NCBI RefSeq assembly: GCF_002204185.1
Contig: NZ_MXPU01000003.1
Span: 365,537 to 429,536, forward strand
Direction: 5' to 3'
Origin: Rhizobium esperanzae
GTDB taxonomy: Bacteria > Pseudomonadota > Alphaproteobacteria > Rhizobiales > Rhizobiaceae
Length of the DNA: 64,000 nucleotides
In this document: positions 1 through 8,037 of the stretch, piece by piece
How positions within the stretch are numbered: position 1 is the first letter of the stretch
Layout: the number at the start of each line of letters is the position of its first letter
Translations under genes and position numbers: made by a program
The notes under the pieces: generated by a model
What the model saw: only the letters and a program-made list of their open reading frames with translations
Told to the model about the DNA's origin: nothing
The model's database searches: none

Positions 1-659
1 GCACCGGCGGTAGGTCCGCCGTGATTTTCGCCGAGGCTCGCGCGCGCGAACGCAGCCGGCCGCGCCGGCGGCGAGATCCCGCTCAGGCCGATCTTCCTTT
101 CGATCCGATGCCGCCGCCTGTCGCGCTGCGTCGGGCCGGACCAAGCTATCAGGGCCGCGAGTTCCGGATTGTCAGCTATATCACCGCCCTGCTCTACCAG
201 CTCTTCGGCTGGCACGACTGGTACGGCCGCGTGGTTGCGGCTGCCTTCGGTCTGGTGACGGTGTTTTCTCTGCACAGGCTGACGGCGCTGTGCTGGGGCA
301 TCATGCACGCCCATGCGGCGGCGCTTGCCTATGCGCTGATGCCGGCAGCGATCATGATCGACGGCTCGTTTCTTCCAGATCCCGCGATGCTGGCCCTCGT
401 GACCCTCGGCATCTGGCTGTTCGTCAAATACTGGGCCGGCGGCAGCGGCTGGCTCTTGCCGCTTGCCACGGCGAGCGTCTCGCTCGGCGCACTGTCAAAG
501 CCGCCAGGCCTCGTCGCCGGCGCTGTCATCTTCTATTTGATGGTTTGCTGGATTCTGGTGAAGAAACAGAAGCAGGCAACCCAGGTCTCCCTGTGGGGGC
601 TTGTGAGCTTGGCTATCGTCGCCGCTTATTTACAGCTGGGTGATTTATCTCTGCCGTAA
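1..659 (+). pseudogene. Broken glycosyltransferase family 39 (PMT/ArnT-like) membrane protein
   Basis: The reading frame is open to the left edge, so the 5' end may lie outside the window. From about base 150 the protein reads like the polytopic membrane core of PMT_2 glycosyltransferases (EFRIVSYITALLYQLFGWHD, then several hydrophobic helices and a SKPPG loop). Members of this family are usually around 500 residues and move sugars from polyprenyl-phosphate donors; here only about 210 residues remain. The stop at 657-659 looks like a frameshift product: dropping one T from the TTT at 629-631 restores YYSWVIYLCRNH, which fits the family better than the actual end AAYLQLGDLSLP. After about 668 similarity stops and an unrelated gene follows. 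The N-terminal 45 residues are arginine-rich and not convincing. I read it as a decayed remnant; a sequencing error plus a real deletion is the alternative. Confidence 0.6.
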
Positions 660-820
660 TCATGTTTTTCGTCTTTTAAAATCAGAGAGATCGCCGGATT
701 CTATCGCCGCCACGAATAAGCCGCAACAAATGCCGCACGCCGCCGCAATTCGGTCGCGAGCGCGCCGAGATCGAAGCTGCATCATTCCCTCATCCAAAAT
801 TGGTTATTGAGGGTAGGCCA

Positions 821-3202
821 ATGTTTCTGGAAGATGAGTTCGCCATCGGGCGCATACGCATGCGCCGGATCTCCATTTCATGTCTTGTCGCCGTCACCGC
901 TTTTGTCGCATGCATCGCCGCGATGCTGGGACTTGCCTCCGCCGCCCGCGCCGAGACGCGGCAGGCATCCGGTGAGCTCGCGGCCCTTGTCCGGCCGAAC
1001 GACGTCAATAGCGGCTCGCTGCTCTTCCCGTCGAAGGAACCGGGCTTTTATGTCGAAGCGCCGCGGCTGAAGACCGATGTCGCAATCGATGTCTCCGGCC
1101 CGATCGCCAGGGTGAAGGTCACCCAGCGTTTCCAGAACCCGAGCCAGGGCTGGGTCGAGGGCACCTACGTCTTCCCGCTGCCCGACAATTCGGCTGTTGA
1201 CGCGCTGAAGATGCAGATCGGCGAACGCTTCATCGAAGGCCAGATCAAGCCGCGCCAGGAAGCCCGCGAGATCTATGAGCGGGCCAAGGCCGAGGGCAAG
1301 AAGACGGCGCTGCTCGAACAGCAGCGGCCGAACATCTTCACCAACCAGGTCGCGAATATCGGTCCCGGCGAAGAGATCGTCGTGCAGATCGAATATCAGC
1401 AGACGGTCCATCAGTCCGGCGGTGAATTCTCGCTGCGCTTCCCGATGGTCGTCGCGCCGCGCTATAATCCGGCGCCGATCGTCCAGACCGTCGAGTTCAA
1501 TAACGGCGCCGGCTTCGCAACACCGAGAGACCCGGTGGAAAATCGGGAGAAGATCGAAGCCCCGGTGCTCGACCCGCGCGAGAATGCCAGGATCAACCCC
1601 ATCTCGATGATCATCAACCTCAAGGCCGGCTTCCCGCTCGGTGAGGTCAAATCCTCCTTCCACGACGTCGATATCGGACAGGACGGCGACCAGGCGAGAA
1701 CGATCCGCCTGAAAGAAGACGCGGTTCCTGCCGACAAGGATTTCGAGCTCACCTGGAAAGCCGCTCCGGGCAAGACGCCAAGCGCCGGCCTCTTCCGCGA
1801 AGCGATCGATGGCAAGACCTATCTGCTTGCCTTCGTCACCCCGCCCACCGCGCCGGATGCGGCAGCGCCGGCAAAACGCGAGGTGGTCTTCGTCATCGAC
1901 AATTCCGGCTCCATGTCCGGCCAGTCGATCGAACAGGCAAGACAGAGCCTGGCGCTTGCCATCTCCAGGCTCAATCCCGAGGACCGCTTCAACGTCATCC
2001 GTTTCGACGATACGATGACGGATTATTTCAACGGCCTCGTCGCCGCCATCCCCGATAACCGCGAAAAGGCCATCGCTTACGTCCGAACCCTAAACGCCGA
2101 TGGCGGCACGGAAATGCTGCCGGCGCTCGAGGACGCGCTGCGCAACCAAGGCCCGATCGCAAGCGGAGCGCTGCGCCAGGTCGTCTTCCTGACGGATGGA
2201 GCGATCGGCAACGAACAGCAGCTCTTCCAGGAAATCACCGCAAACCGCGGCGATGCCCGCGTCTTCACCGTCGGCATCGGCTCGGCGCCGAACACCTATT
2301 TCATGACCAAAGCCGCCGAGGTCGGCCGCGGCACCTTCACCCAGATCGGCTCGACCGATCAGGTGGCAAGCCGCATGAGCGAACTCTTCGCCAAGCTGCA
2401 GAACCCCGCAATGACCGATATCGCCGCAACCTTCGAAGGCATCGAAGCCGAGGATATCACGCCGAACCCGATGCCCGACCTCTATAGCGGCGAACCCGTC
2501 GTTCTGACGGCGGAACTGCCGCAGGAAAAGCCTACCGGCAAGCTGCAGATCGTCGGCAAGACAGGCAACCAGCCCTGGCGGGTCGAGATGGACATCGCCA
2601 ATGCCGCAGACGGCAACGGCATTTCCAAGCTCTGGGCGCGACGCAAGATCGACGATTTCGAGGCCCGCGCCTATGAGCACCAGGATCCCGCGGCACTCGA
2701 CAAGAACATTGAGACGGTGGCGCTCGCCCATCACCTCGTCTCGCGCGTTACCAGTCTGGTCGCCGTCGACGTCACGCCGTCGCGGCCGGCAACCGAAACG
2801 CTCGGCTCGGCGAAGCTGCCACTCAACCTGCCCGAAGGTTGGGACTTCGGAAAGGTCTTCGGCGAAAATGCTGTCCCGTCTGGCGGCGCAGAACGCCACG
2901 GCGCGGCCACGCCGGTTGGAAGCGCCGAACCGCAACGGACCGCAGCCGCAACGCAGGATCTCGCTGCATCGCCCGAGATCGCCAACTTGATGGCCGCGGC
3001 GCCGACGGCGAAAGCCGCCACGCTGATCGCGCAGAAGAGCTCGACCGTGAACCTGCCGCAGACGGCGACACGCGCCGACGAGCAGATCATGCGCGGGCTC
3101 ACCATGCTGCTACTGGCGCTGGCGGCGGCGAGCGGGCTCGCTATCTGGCGCCGCCGCTTCAAGGGTCTCGTCTCGGCCGGAGCCAAGCGCGATGGTTTCT
3201 AG
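821..3202 (+). CDS. VIT/VWA-domain surface protein, predicted sortase substrate
   Basis: This 793-residue protein matches the layout of 'marine proteobacterial sortase target' proteins. An N-terminal signal segment ends near ASAARA. A VIT (inter-alpha-trypsin inhibitor) domain spans roughly residues 60-200, and a von Willebrand A domain begins near 355 with the metal-binding DxSxS motif D360-N-S-G-S364. The C-terminus has a textbook cell-wall sorting signal: LPQTA at 745-749, a hydrophobic helix, then IWRRRFKG. The enzyme gene that should recognise this signal begins inside the last codons. ATG 821 is preferred because GAGGGTAGG lies just upstream; TTG 800 (same frame) and ATG 860 are alternatives. 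Likely role, by family: an exported adhesion or protein-interaction module anchored in or processed at the envelope. The ligand is unknown. Confidence 0.85.
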   Translation: MFLEDEFAIGRIRMRRISISCLVAVTAFVACIAAMLGLASAARAETRQASGELAALVRPNDVNSGSLLFPSKEPGFYVEAPRLKTDVAIDVSGPIARVKVTQRFQNPSQGWVEGTYVFPLPDNSAVDALKMQIGERFIEGQIKPRQEAREIYERAKAEGKKTALLEQQRPNIFTNQVANIGPGEEIVVQIEYQQTVHQSGGEFSLRFPMVVAPRYNPAPIVQTVEFNNGAGFATPRDPVENREKIEAPVLDPRENARINPISMIINLKAGFPLGEVKSSFHDVDIGQDGDQARTIRLKEDAVPADKDFELTWKAAPGKTPSAGLFREAIDGKTYLLAFVTPPTAPDAAAPAKREVVFVIDNSGSMSGQSIEQARQSLALAISRLNPEDRFNVIRFDDTMTDYFNGLVAAIPDNREKAIAYVRTLNADGGTEMLPALEDALRNQGPIASGALRQVVFLTDGAIGNEQQLFQEITANRGDARVFTVGIGSAPNTYFMTKAAEVGRGTFTQIGSTDQVASRMSELFAKLQNPAMTDIAATFEGIEAEDITPNPMPDLYSGEPVVLTAELPQEKPTGKLQIVGKTGNQPWRVEMDIANAADGNGISKLWARRKIDDFEARAYEHQDPAALDKNIETVALAHHLVSRVTSLVAVDVTPSRPATETLGSAKLPLNLPEGWDFGKVFGENAVPSGGAERHGAATPVGSAEPQRTAAATQDLAASPEIANLMAAAPTAKAATLIAQKSSTVNLPQTATRADEQIMRGLTMLLLALAAASGLAIWRRRFKGLVSAGAKRDGF

Positions 3203-3953
3203 CAACAATCAGGAAGCGGCCGAATTCGAGCCGCTTCCGACCTATCTGGAACTCGCCATGGCCGCCGCCACGGCCCACGACATGCCGAAGGCGCGAAGGA
3301 GAAAGGGTTTCTTCCTCTGGCGTCTTTCGCCGATCGAGAAGACGATCGCCTTCGCCATTGCCGGTCTTGCCTTCTATGGCCTGGCGCTGATCGGCGACGG
3401 TTTTCTGCTGAAGGCGAAGGCGGAAATCTCGCAAGTCCTGCTGAAGCGTGCTTTTGCCGCCGAACTGAGCGGCAAGGAGACGAAACCCTGGCCCTGGGCC
3501 GATTTCACCACCGAAGCCAGGGTGCGTGCGCCGCGCCTCGGCAAGGAGGCAATCGTGCTTTCCGGTGCCTCCGGCGAAGCGCTCGCCTTCGGTCCGGCCT
3601 GGCTCGCCAATACACCGCACCCGGGCGACGAAGGCACCTCCGTCATCGCCGCCCATCGCGACACCCATTTCCGCTGGCTGCAATATATAAGGCCGGGCGA
3701 TACGATCGAAGTTACCCGCCGCGACGGCAAGCTATTGACCTTCAAGGCCAGCGAAGGCCGCATTGCCCCCTGGGACGCGAGCGGCATCGACCCTTCCTCC
3801 GATGGCCGCCGCCTCGTTCTGACCACTTGCTGGCCCTTCGATGCGACCGAACGCGGACCGCTGCGCTACATTCTCGAAGCCGAACTGGTCGATGGTAACG
3901 CGACCGGCTCCGTTCAATCGGCAAACACAAAGCCGTTATCACAGACAGACTGA
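3192..3953 (+). CDS. Class GN sortase
   Basis: A 253-residue transpeptidase of the Gram-negative ('GN') sortase type. One membrane helix lies at about residues 48-73 and the sortase barrel follows. The catalytic triad is visible: H155 in VIAAHRDTHF, C213 in LTTCWPF, and Arg in GPLRY (R225). The ATG overlaps the stop of the VIT/VWA gene by 11 nt, so translation is probably coupled, and enzyme and substrate form a dedicated two-gene operon. By family knowledge it cleaves the LPXT(A/G) motif of its partner and transfers or releases it; in Gram-negative bacteria the acceptor is not settled. No other LPXTG-type protein was noticed in the window. Confidence 0.88.
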   Translation: MVSSNNQEAAEFEPLPTYLELAMAAATAHDMPKARRRKGFFLWRLSPIEKTIAFAIAGLAFYGLALIGDGFLLKAKAEISQVLLKRAFAAELSGKETKPWPWADFTTEARVRAPRLGKEAIVLSGASGEALAFGPAWLANTPHPGDEGTSVIAAHRDTHFRWLQYIRPGDTIEVTRRDGKLLTFKASEGRIAPWDASGIDPSSDGRRLVLTTCWPFDATERGPLRYILEAELVDGNATGSVQSANTKPLSQTD

Positions 3954-4012
3954 GGCTTGAAGCTCTGCCCCGCCCACTCCACGTTCCGGGTGGAGAGACG
4001 ACGGGGAAGCAA

Positions 4013-5155
4013 ATGACGAGAATATTCGCCTTCCATTTCGCCGCGGCGCTGGTTCTGTTCGGCGCCACATCGGCCAATGCGGCCGATACCGTCAACACGC
4101 AGGGCCCTGCGGTTCGCGTCGAAAAACTGGCGGATGGTCTCGAACACCCCTGGGCGGTCGAAGTGTTGCCCGACGGCGCCTATCTCGTCACCGAGCGGCC
4201 GGGCCGCATGCGCATTATTCGCGATGGCAAACTTTCCGAGCCGATCGGCAACGTGCCCAAAGTCAATGCCCGCGGCCAGGGCGGTCTTATGGACGTGGCG
4301 CTTGCCACGGATTTTGCCACGAGCAGAAAACTCTATTTCACCGCCGCCATCGCCAATAGGCAGGGCTCCGGCACCGAGGCCTTCAGCGCGACGCTGTCCG
4401 CCGACGAAAAGACGCTTGAGGCGGTGACGCCGATTTTCACCATGCGGCGCTTCACAACGGGCAACATCCAATATGGCGCGCGCATCGCGATCGCCCGTGA
4501 CGGCACACTGTTCATCAGCGTCGGCGACCGCGGCGACCGCGACCGATCGCAGGACTGGCAGGACGATGCCGGCTCGATCGTCCACATCAATGCCGACGGC
4601 AGCATCCCCGCCGACAATCCGTTCAAGGACGGCGGCAAGGCGCTGCCGGAGATCTGGTCGAAGGGCCACCGGAACCCGCAAGGCATCTCTTTCGATGCCA
4701 AGGACGGCAAGCTCTACACCGTCGAGCATGGCGCACGCGGCGGCGACGAGATCAATCAGATCGAAGCGGGAAAGAATTATGGCTGGCCGATCATCACCTA
4801 CGGCCGTGACTATTCGGGCGCCGAGATCGGCGAAGGCACCGCCAAAAAAGGGCTGGAGCAGCCGCTGCACTATTGGGATCCTTCGATCGCGCCCGGCGCG
4901 CTCGCTGTCTATCGCGGCGACATGTTCCCGGAATGGGACGGCGACTTCCTCGTCGCGGCGCTGAAATTCCAGCTGCTCTCGCGCATGCAGCGCGACGAGA
5001 GCGGCGCCTTCGTCGCCGAAGAGCGCTTATTCGAAGGCGATTACGGCCGCATCCGCGACGTCATCGTGGCGCCCGACGGCGCGTTGCTGATGGTGACGGA
5101 CGAGGACGACGGCGCGCTGCTCAGGGTCTCGCGCGCTCAGACCAACAACGGTTGA
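4013..5155 (+). CDS. Periplasmic PQQ-dependent sugar dehydrogenase (GSDH / YliI-like)
   Basis: This 380-residue protein has a cleavable signal peptide (MTRIFAFHFAAALVLFGATS, cut after ANA), so it acts in the periplasm. The rest is a glucose/sorbosone dehydrogenase beta-propeller: EHPWAVEVLPDGAYLVTERPG, a QGGLMDVAL segment, WSKGHRNPQG, and VEHGARGGDEIN. It resembles E. coli YliI (aldose sugar dehydrogenase), which uses PQQ to oxidise aldoses. PQQ biosynthesis genes are not in the window. GGGGAAG precedes the ATG at a suitable distance. It follows the sortase gene by 59 nt in the same direction, but there is no functional reason to link them. Confidence 0.88.
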   Translation: MTRIFAFHFAAALVLFGATSANAADTVNTQGPAVRVEKLADGLEHPWAVEVLPDGAYLVTERPGRMRIIRDGKLSEPIGNVPKVNARGQGGLMDVALATDFATSRKLYFTAAIANRQGSGTEAFSATLSADEKTLEAVTPIFTMRRFTTGNIQYGARIAIARDGTLFISVGDRGDRDRSQDWQDDAGSIVHINADGSIPADNPFKDGGKALPEIWSKGHRNPQGISFDAKDGKLYTVEHGARGGDEINQIEAGKNYGWPIITYGRDYSGAEIGEGTAKKGLEQPLHYWDPSIAPGALAVYRGDMFPEWDGDFLVAALKFQLLSRMQRDESGAFVAEERLFEGDYGRIRDVIVAPDGALLMVTDEDDGALLRVSRAQTNNG

Positions 5156-5176
5156 GATCTCGCCAGGCTCAAGCGT

Positions 5177-5563
5177 CTACTTACAGCTATATTCCCAGAT
5201 GAAGTACTGAGGATGCCTGGCGTCGGGATCCTTGTCTTGCTCCGGATCCTTGCTCAACCAAATATTTCCGAGCGAGGAAACACCGTTCCGGCAGCTGTCC
5301 TTGATCAAAATCGCCACCATCTCGAAAACCTGCAAATGCCGGTCACGAAAAGACATTTCGGCTAGCGGGCCTGTGTATTTCTTCCCGTTATGAGTGACTT
5401 CAATTCTGCGGCTGTTCGGGCCTAAAGCGGTAACGAGATAGCTGAACTTCGAACCACTGCGCTCTACTGTTCCGCTCCTTACCGCATCGCGGGCATCCGC
5501 TGGTTCTGTGGCAAGTGCCAAAAGCCCGCACAGCACAATGAACTTCAAATAATTTCCACCCAT
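5177..5563 (-). CDS. Small secreted protein of unknown function
   Basis: No family was recognised. The frame extends to 5614, but ATG 5563 is chosen because GGGAG lies about 10 nt upstream and the product then starts with a clean signal peptide (MGGNYLKFIVLCGLLALATE, cut near ADA). The mature part is about 105 residues and has two cysteines (DSCRN and the penultimate residue of EYSCK), which could form a disulfide in the periplasm. Base composition is a little more AT-rich than the neighbours. It converges with the sugar dehydrogenase gene, the two stops being about 20 nt apart. Confidence 0.6.
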   Translation of the reverse strand: MGGNYLKFIVLCGLLALATEPADARDAVRSGTVERSGSKFSYLVTALGPNSRRIEVTHNGKKYTGPLAEMSFRDRHLQVFEMVAILIKDSCRNGVSSLGNIWLSKDPEQDKDPDARHPQYFIWEYSCK

Positions 5564-5782
5564 AAAATACGCGCTCCCGTTACCTGCCCATGATGCTTGC
5601 TTGATCATGTACAAGATCAGCGATCGGCCGGCATTACTACGGTTGCGATCCTTCGCTCCACAGTCACGTGATCTGCTTTGCGGTTAAGGGAATAGATCGA
5701 CCCGTCAAAGTCTTCGCCCTTGCCTGGAGGAAGCGCAACTGTTAACCGCTCGGACAGATCTCCCTTCCCCCACGAGGATGAC

Positions 5783-6673
5783 ATGACGCGTATTCAGGCG
5801 AACCTCCTCCTGTTGCTTGCTGCCGCCATCTGGGGCGGCGGGTTCGTCGCGCAGTCGACGGCGATGAAGGCGATCGGCCCCTTCTGGTTCATCGCCTTGC
5901 GTTTTGCCGTCGCCACATTGGCCGTCCTGCCTTTCGTTCTTCTGGAAGCGCGTAAGGCAGAGGTGAAGACCAGCGCGCGCCATGCCAGGCTTTACGTCCT
6001 CACGGGCCTTGCCCTTTTCAGCGGCGCCGCCACCCAGCAGGTCGGCCTGCAGACGACGACGGTAACGAATTCCAGCTTCATCACCGGCCTCTATGTCGTC
6101 TTCGTGCCGCTCATTGCCGTGTTCTTCCTGCGCCGTGCCCCGCATTGGATCATCTGGCCGGGCGCGCTGATGGCGCTCGCCGGCATCTATTTCCTGTCCG
6201 GCGGTCATCTTTCGGCGCTCACCTCAGGCGATCTCCTGACCGTGGTCTGCGCCGTCTTCTGGGCGATCCAGATCACCCTTGCCGGCACGACCGTCTCCGA
6301 GAGCGGAAGGCCGCTCGCGCTGGCGGCCACGCAATTTGCCGTCACTACGGCCTGCGCGCTGGCCATTGCCGCAGCTGTCGAACCGATCAGCCTTTCGGCG
6401 ATTTGGTCCGCAGGACCTGAGATCCTTTATGTCGGCATCTTCTCGTCCGGTCTGGCCTTCGTGCTGCAGGTGATCGCCCAGCGCTATACGACGCCGTCGC
6501 AGGCGGCGATCTTCCTATCATCCGAGGCGCTCTTCGGCGCATCGCTCGCAGCCCTGATTCTCGATGAGTCGATGCCGGCCGCGGGATATACAGGTTGTGC
6601 GCTAATGTTTATCGCTATGCTTGTAGTCGAGATCGTCCCCGGCTTTGCTCGCCGTCGCTTGCCGGCCGCCTGA
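5783..6673 (+). CDS. EamA-family (DMT superfamily) permease
   Basis: A 296-residue inner-membrane protein with about ten hydrophobic helices arranged as two EamA repeats. The first begins LLLLLAAAIWGGGFVAQSTA; the second covers LLTVVCAVFWAIQITLAGT through LVVEIVPGF. A conserved family segment, QRYTTPSQAAIFLSSEALFG, lies in the second repeat. The family exports or imports small metabolites such as amino acids; the substrate cannot be read from sequence. ATG 5783 has CGAGGA upstream and gives a start directly at the first helix, which is better than the longer frame from 5720. It is a single gene with no evident operon partners. Confidence 0.85.
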   Translation: MTRIQANLLLLLAAAIWGGGFVAQSTAMKAIGPFWFIALRFAVATLAVLPFVLLEARKAEVKTSARHARLYVLTGLALFSGAATQQVGLQTTTVTNSSFITGLYVVFVPLIAVFFLRRAPHWIIWPGALMALAGIYFLSGGHLSALTSGDLLTVVCAVFWAIQITLAGTTVSESGRPLALAATQFAVTTACALAIAAAVEPISLSAIWSAGPEILYVGIFSSGLAFVLQVIAQRYTTPSQAAIFLSSEALFGASLAALILDESMPAAGYTGCALMFIAMLVVEIVPGFARRRLPAA

Positions 6674-7159
6674 ACACGCGTCCCAATATGGGTGGATGCC
6701 GGATTCGAAAAAAATTTTAAGGAACCCGCAAAGCCCGTTTACGTTGCATTTTTGGCAAAATCTGCCCGAAACTTACATTGCAGACGATATAAATCGTTAA
6801 TCATCTCCCATTCGCGGCGGAAATTTTGCGTTTTTGCGCAAACCAGATGTCGGTAGCAGTGTGCCCGCAAGGATACGTTAAAAAACTTTTGCTTGCCAAA
6901 ATCCCTTAAACGCAGCACTCTCGGCGCGTTCGGGCATTTTGCGAGCATGGGAAGTCCTTAAGTATTTGCGCGCCGGGAACGCTAATATTCCGGTCAGCCG
7001 GTTCCAAATAAGGCAGGCGAAAGTTCTGCTTGGAGCAGGCCGAGGTAGAGGGGACCTTTTTCTCACATTTCAAGACTTGCCTGCCAACGCCTCTCGCAAG
7101 GAGGCAATGCTATGATGCTGCCCGTGTGGATGGCGGGCAGAGAGAAAAGGACCTGACGC
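6674..7159. other. 486-nt AT-rich intergenic region upstream of the cold-shock gene
   Basis: No convincing gene is seen. The left half (about 6700-6900) is clearly more AT-rich than the rest of the window. Short reverse-strand frames here lack a family signature and good ribosome sites. The region probably holds the promoter and a long 5' leader of the cold-shock gene, as is common for csp genes. A possible -10-like CTATGA lies near 7111 without a good -35. GGAAC and GTTCC with CCGG arms around 6977-7014 could form a hairpin. Confidence 0.4.
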
Positions 7160-7375
7160 ATGGCCGAGACTGGCACTGTAAAATTCTTCAATACCGACAA
7201 AGGCTTCGGCTTCATCAAGCCGGACCGGGGCGGCGCCGATATCTTCGTTCACATTTCTGCCGTACAGGCCTCCGGGCTGGCCGGTTTGACGGAAAACCAG
7301 AAGGTAAGCTTCGACACGGAGCCGGATCGCCGCGGCAAGGGCCCCAAAGCCGTCAATCTGCAGATTGCCGGCTGA
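7160..7375 (+). CDS. Cold-shock domain protein (CspA family)
   Basis: A 71-residue single cold-shock domain. Both RNA-binding motifs are present: RNP1 as KGFGFIKPD and RNP2 as DIFVHISAV. It begins with the usual TGTVKFFN strand. Such proteins bind single-stranded RNA and DNA and act as RNA chaperones; many alphaproteobacteria carry several copies, not all cold-induced. AAAAGGA lies upstream of the ATG. The gene is preceded by a long AT-rich leader and followed by a strong rho-independent terminator at 7408-7430, so it is probably monocistronic. Confidence 0.93.
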   Translation: MAETGTVKFFNTDKGFGFIKPDRGGADIFVHISAVQASGLAGLTENQKVSFDTEPDRRGKGPKAVNLQIAG

Positions 7376-7407
7376 GCCCTTAACAAGGCTGTCGAATTCG
7401 AGTTGAA

Positions 7408-7430
7408 GCCCGGCAGCAATGCCGGGTTTT
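7408..7430 (+). terminator. Rho-independent terminator of the cold-shock gene
   Basis: A perfect stem CCCGGCA / TGCCGGG with loop GCAA is followed by TTTT, 33 nt after the csp stop codon. Confidence 0.85.
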
Positions 7431-7483
7431 GTCGTTCAGCCTTCGTTCAGCTGCGGATTTGTAGGAATGTTGTCATCGAGAAA

Positions 7484-7502
7484 GGAACCGACATTCGGTT
7501 CC
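7484..7502. promoter_or_regulatory. Perfect inverted repeat upstream of the BA14K gene
   Basis: GGAACCGA and TCGGTTCC are separated by three bases, 21 nt before the BA14K start. It could be an operator or a 5'-leader hairpin. GGAAC followed 19 nt later by TT also fits the loose consensus of EcfG/RpoE2 general-stress promoters (GGAAC-N18/19-TT). The site is seen directly; its role is inferred. Confidence 0.4.
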
Positions 7503-7523
7503 CGGAATTAGGGTATCACGCTT

Positions 7524-7976
7524 ATGAACAGGCTCGCCAAAACTCTTTTGCTGACGGCAACGGCTGCCGCACTCACCCTCTCCGCCATCGGCGAAGCATC
7601 GGCCCGAGACCGCCATTGGCGCCGCAATGACGCGCTGGTTGGTGGCGCCGTCGGGCTTGCGACGGGTCTGATCGTCGGCTCGGCTATCGCCAACGCCAAT
7701 AACGGCCCTGTTTACGATGAACCTCGCTACATCGACCCGCCCTACGAGCCGGATTACTATGAACCCGCTCCCGTCTACCGCGCCCCGCGCCGCGTCTACG
7801 TTGAAGAGCCGCGCTATGTCGAGCAGCCGCGATATTATGCGCCCGTCCGCACGGCCGTGGAGCCCTGGTCGCCGCAATGGGAGCGCTACTGCTCTTACCG
7901 TTACCGCTCCTTCGATCCGCGCAGCGGCACCTATATCGGGAATGATGGCCGCAGCCACTTCTGCACCGCCGGCTGA
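7524..7976 (+). CDS. BA14K-family secreted protein
   Basis: A 150-residue protein with signal peptide (cut after ASA), a glycine-rich hydrophobic segment (ALVGGAVGLATGLIVGSAIA, possibly a membrane anchor), a Tyr/Pro/Arg-rich linker with repeated EPRY/EQPRY units, and a C-terminal BA14K motif (WERYCSYRYRSFDPRSGTY). The two motif cysteines are kept. BA14K proteins are abundant in Rhizobiales; the Brucella founder is an immunoreactive, lectin-like envelope protein. The biochemical role here is unknown. A strong terminator follows at 8002-8025. Confidence 0.85.
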   Translation: MNRLAKTLLLTATAAALTLSAIGEASARDRHWRRNDALVGGAVGLATGLIVGSAIANANNGPVYDEPRYIDPPYEPDYYEPAPVYRAPRRVYVEEPRYVEQPRYYAPVRTAVEPWSPQWERYCSYRYRSFDPRSGTYIGNDGRSHFCTAG

Positions 7977-8001
7977 TCGCTCGACGATCCCCGATACAAA
8001 G

Positions 8002-8025
8002 CGCCGCTCTTCAGCGGCGTTTTTG
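8002..8025 (+). terminator. Rho-independent terminator of the BA14K gene
   Basis: A perfect stem CGCCGCT / AGCGGCG with a four-base loop is followed by TTTTT. It lies just before the stop of the convergent SDR gene and ends transcription of the BA14K gene. Confidence 0.85.
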
Positions 8026-8037
8026 CGTTTGAGGCCC

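Noticed and set aside
6739..7066. Two short minus-strand frames in the AT-rich csp leader
   Set aside because: No ribosome site, no family, overlapping each other; more likely chance frames in an AT-rich leader.
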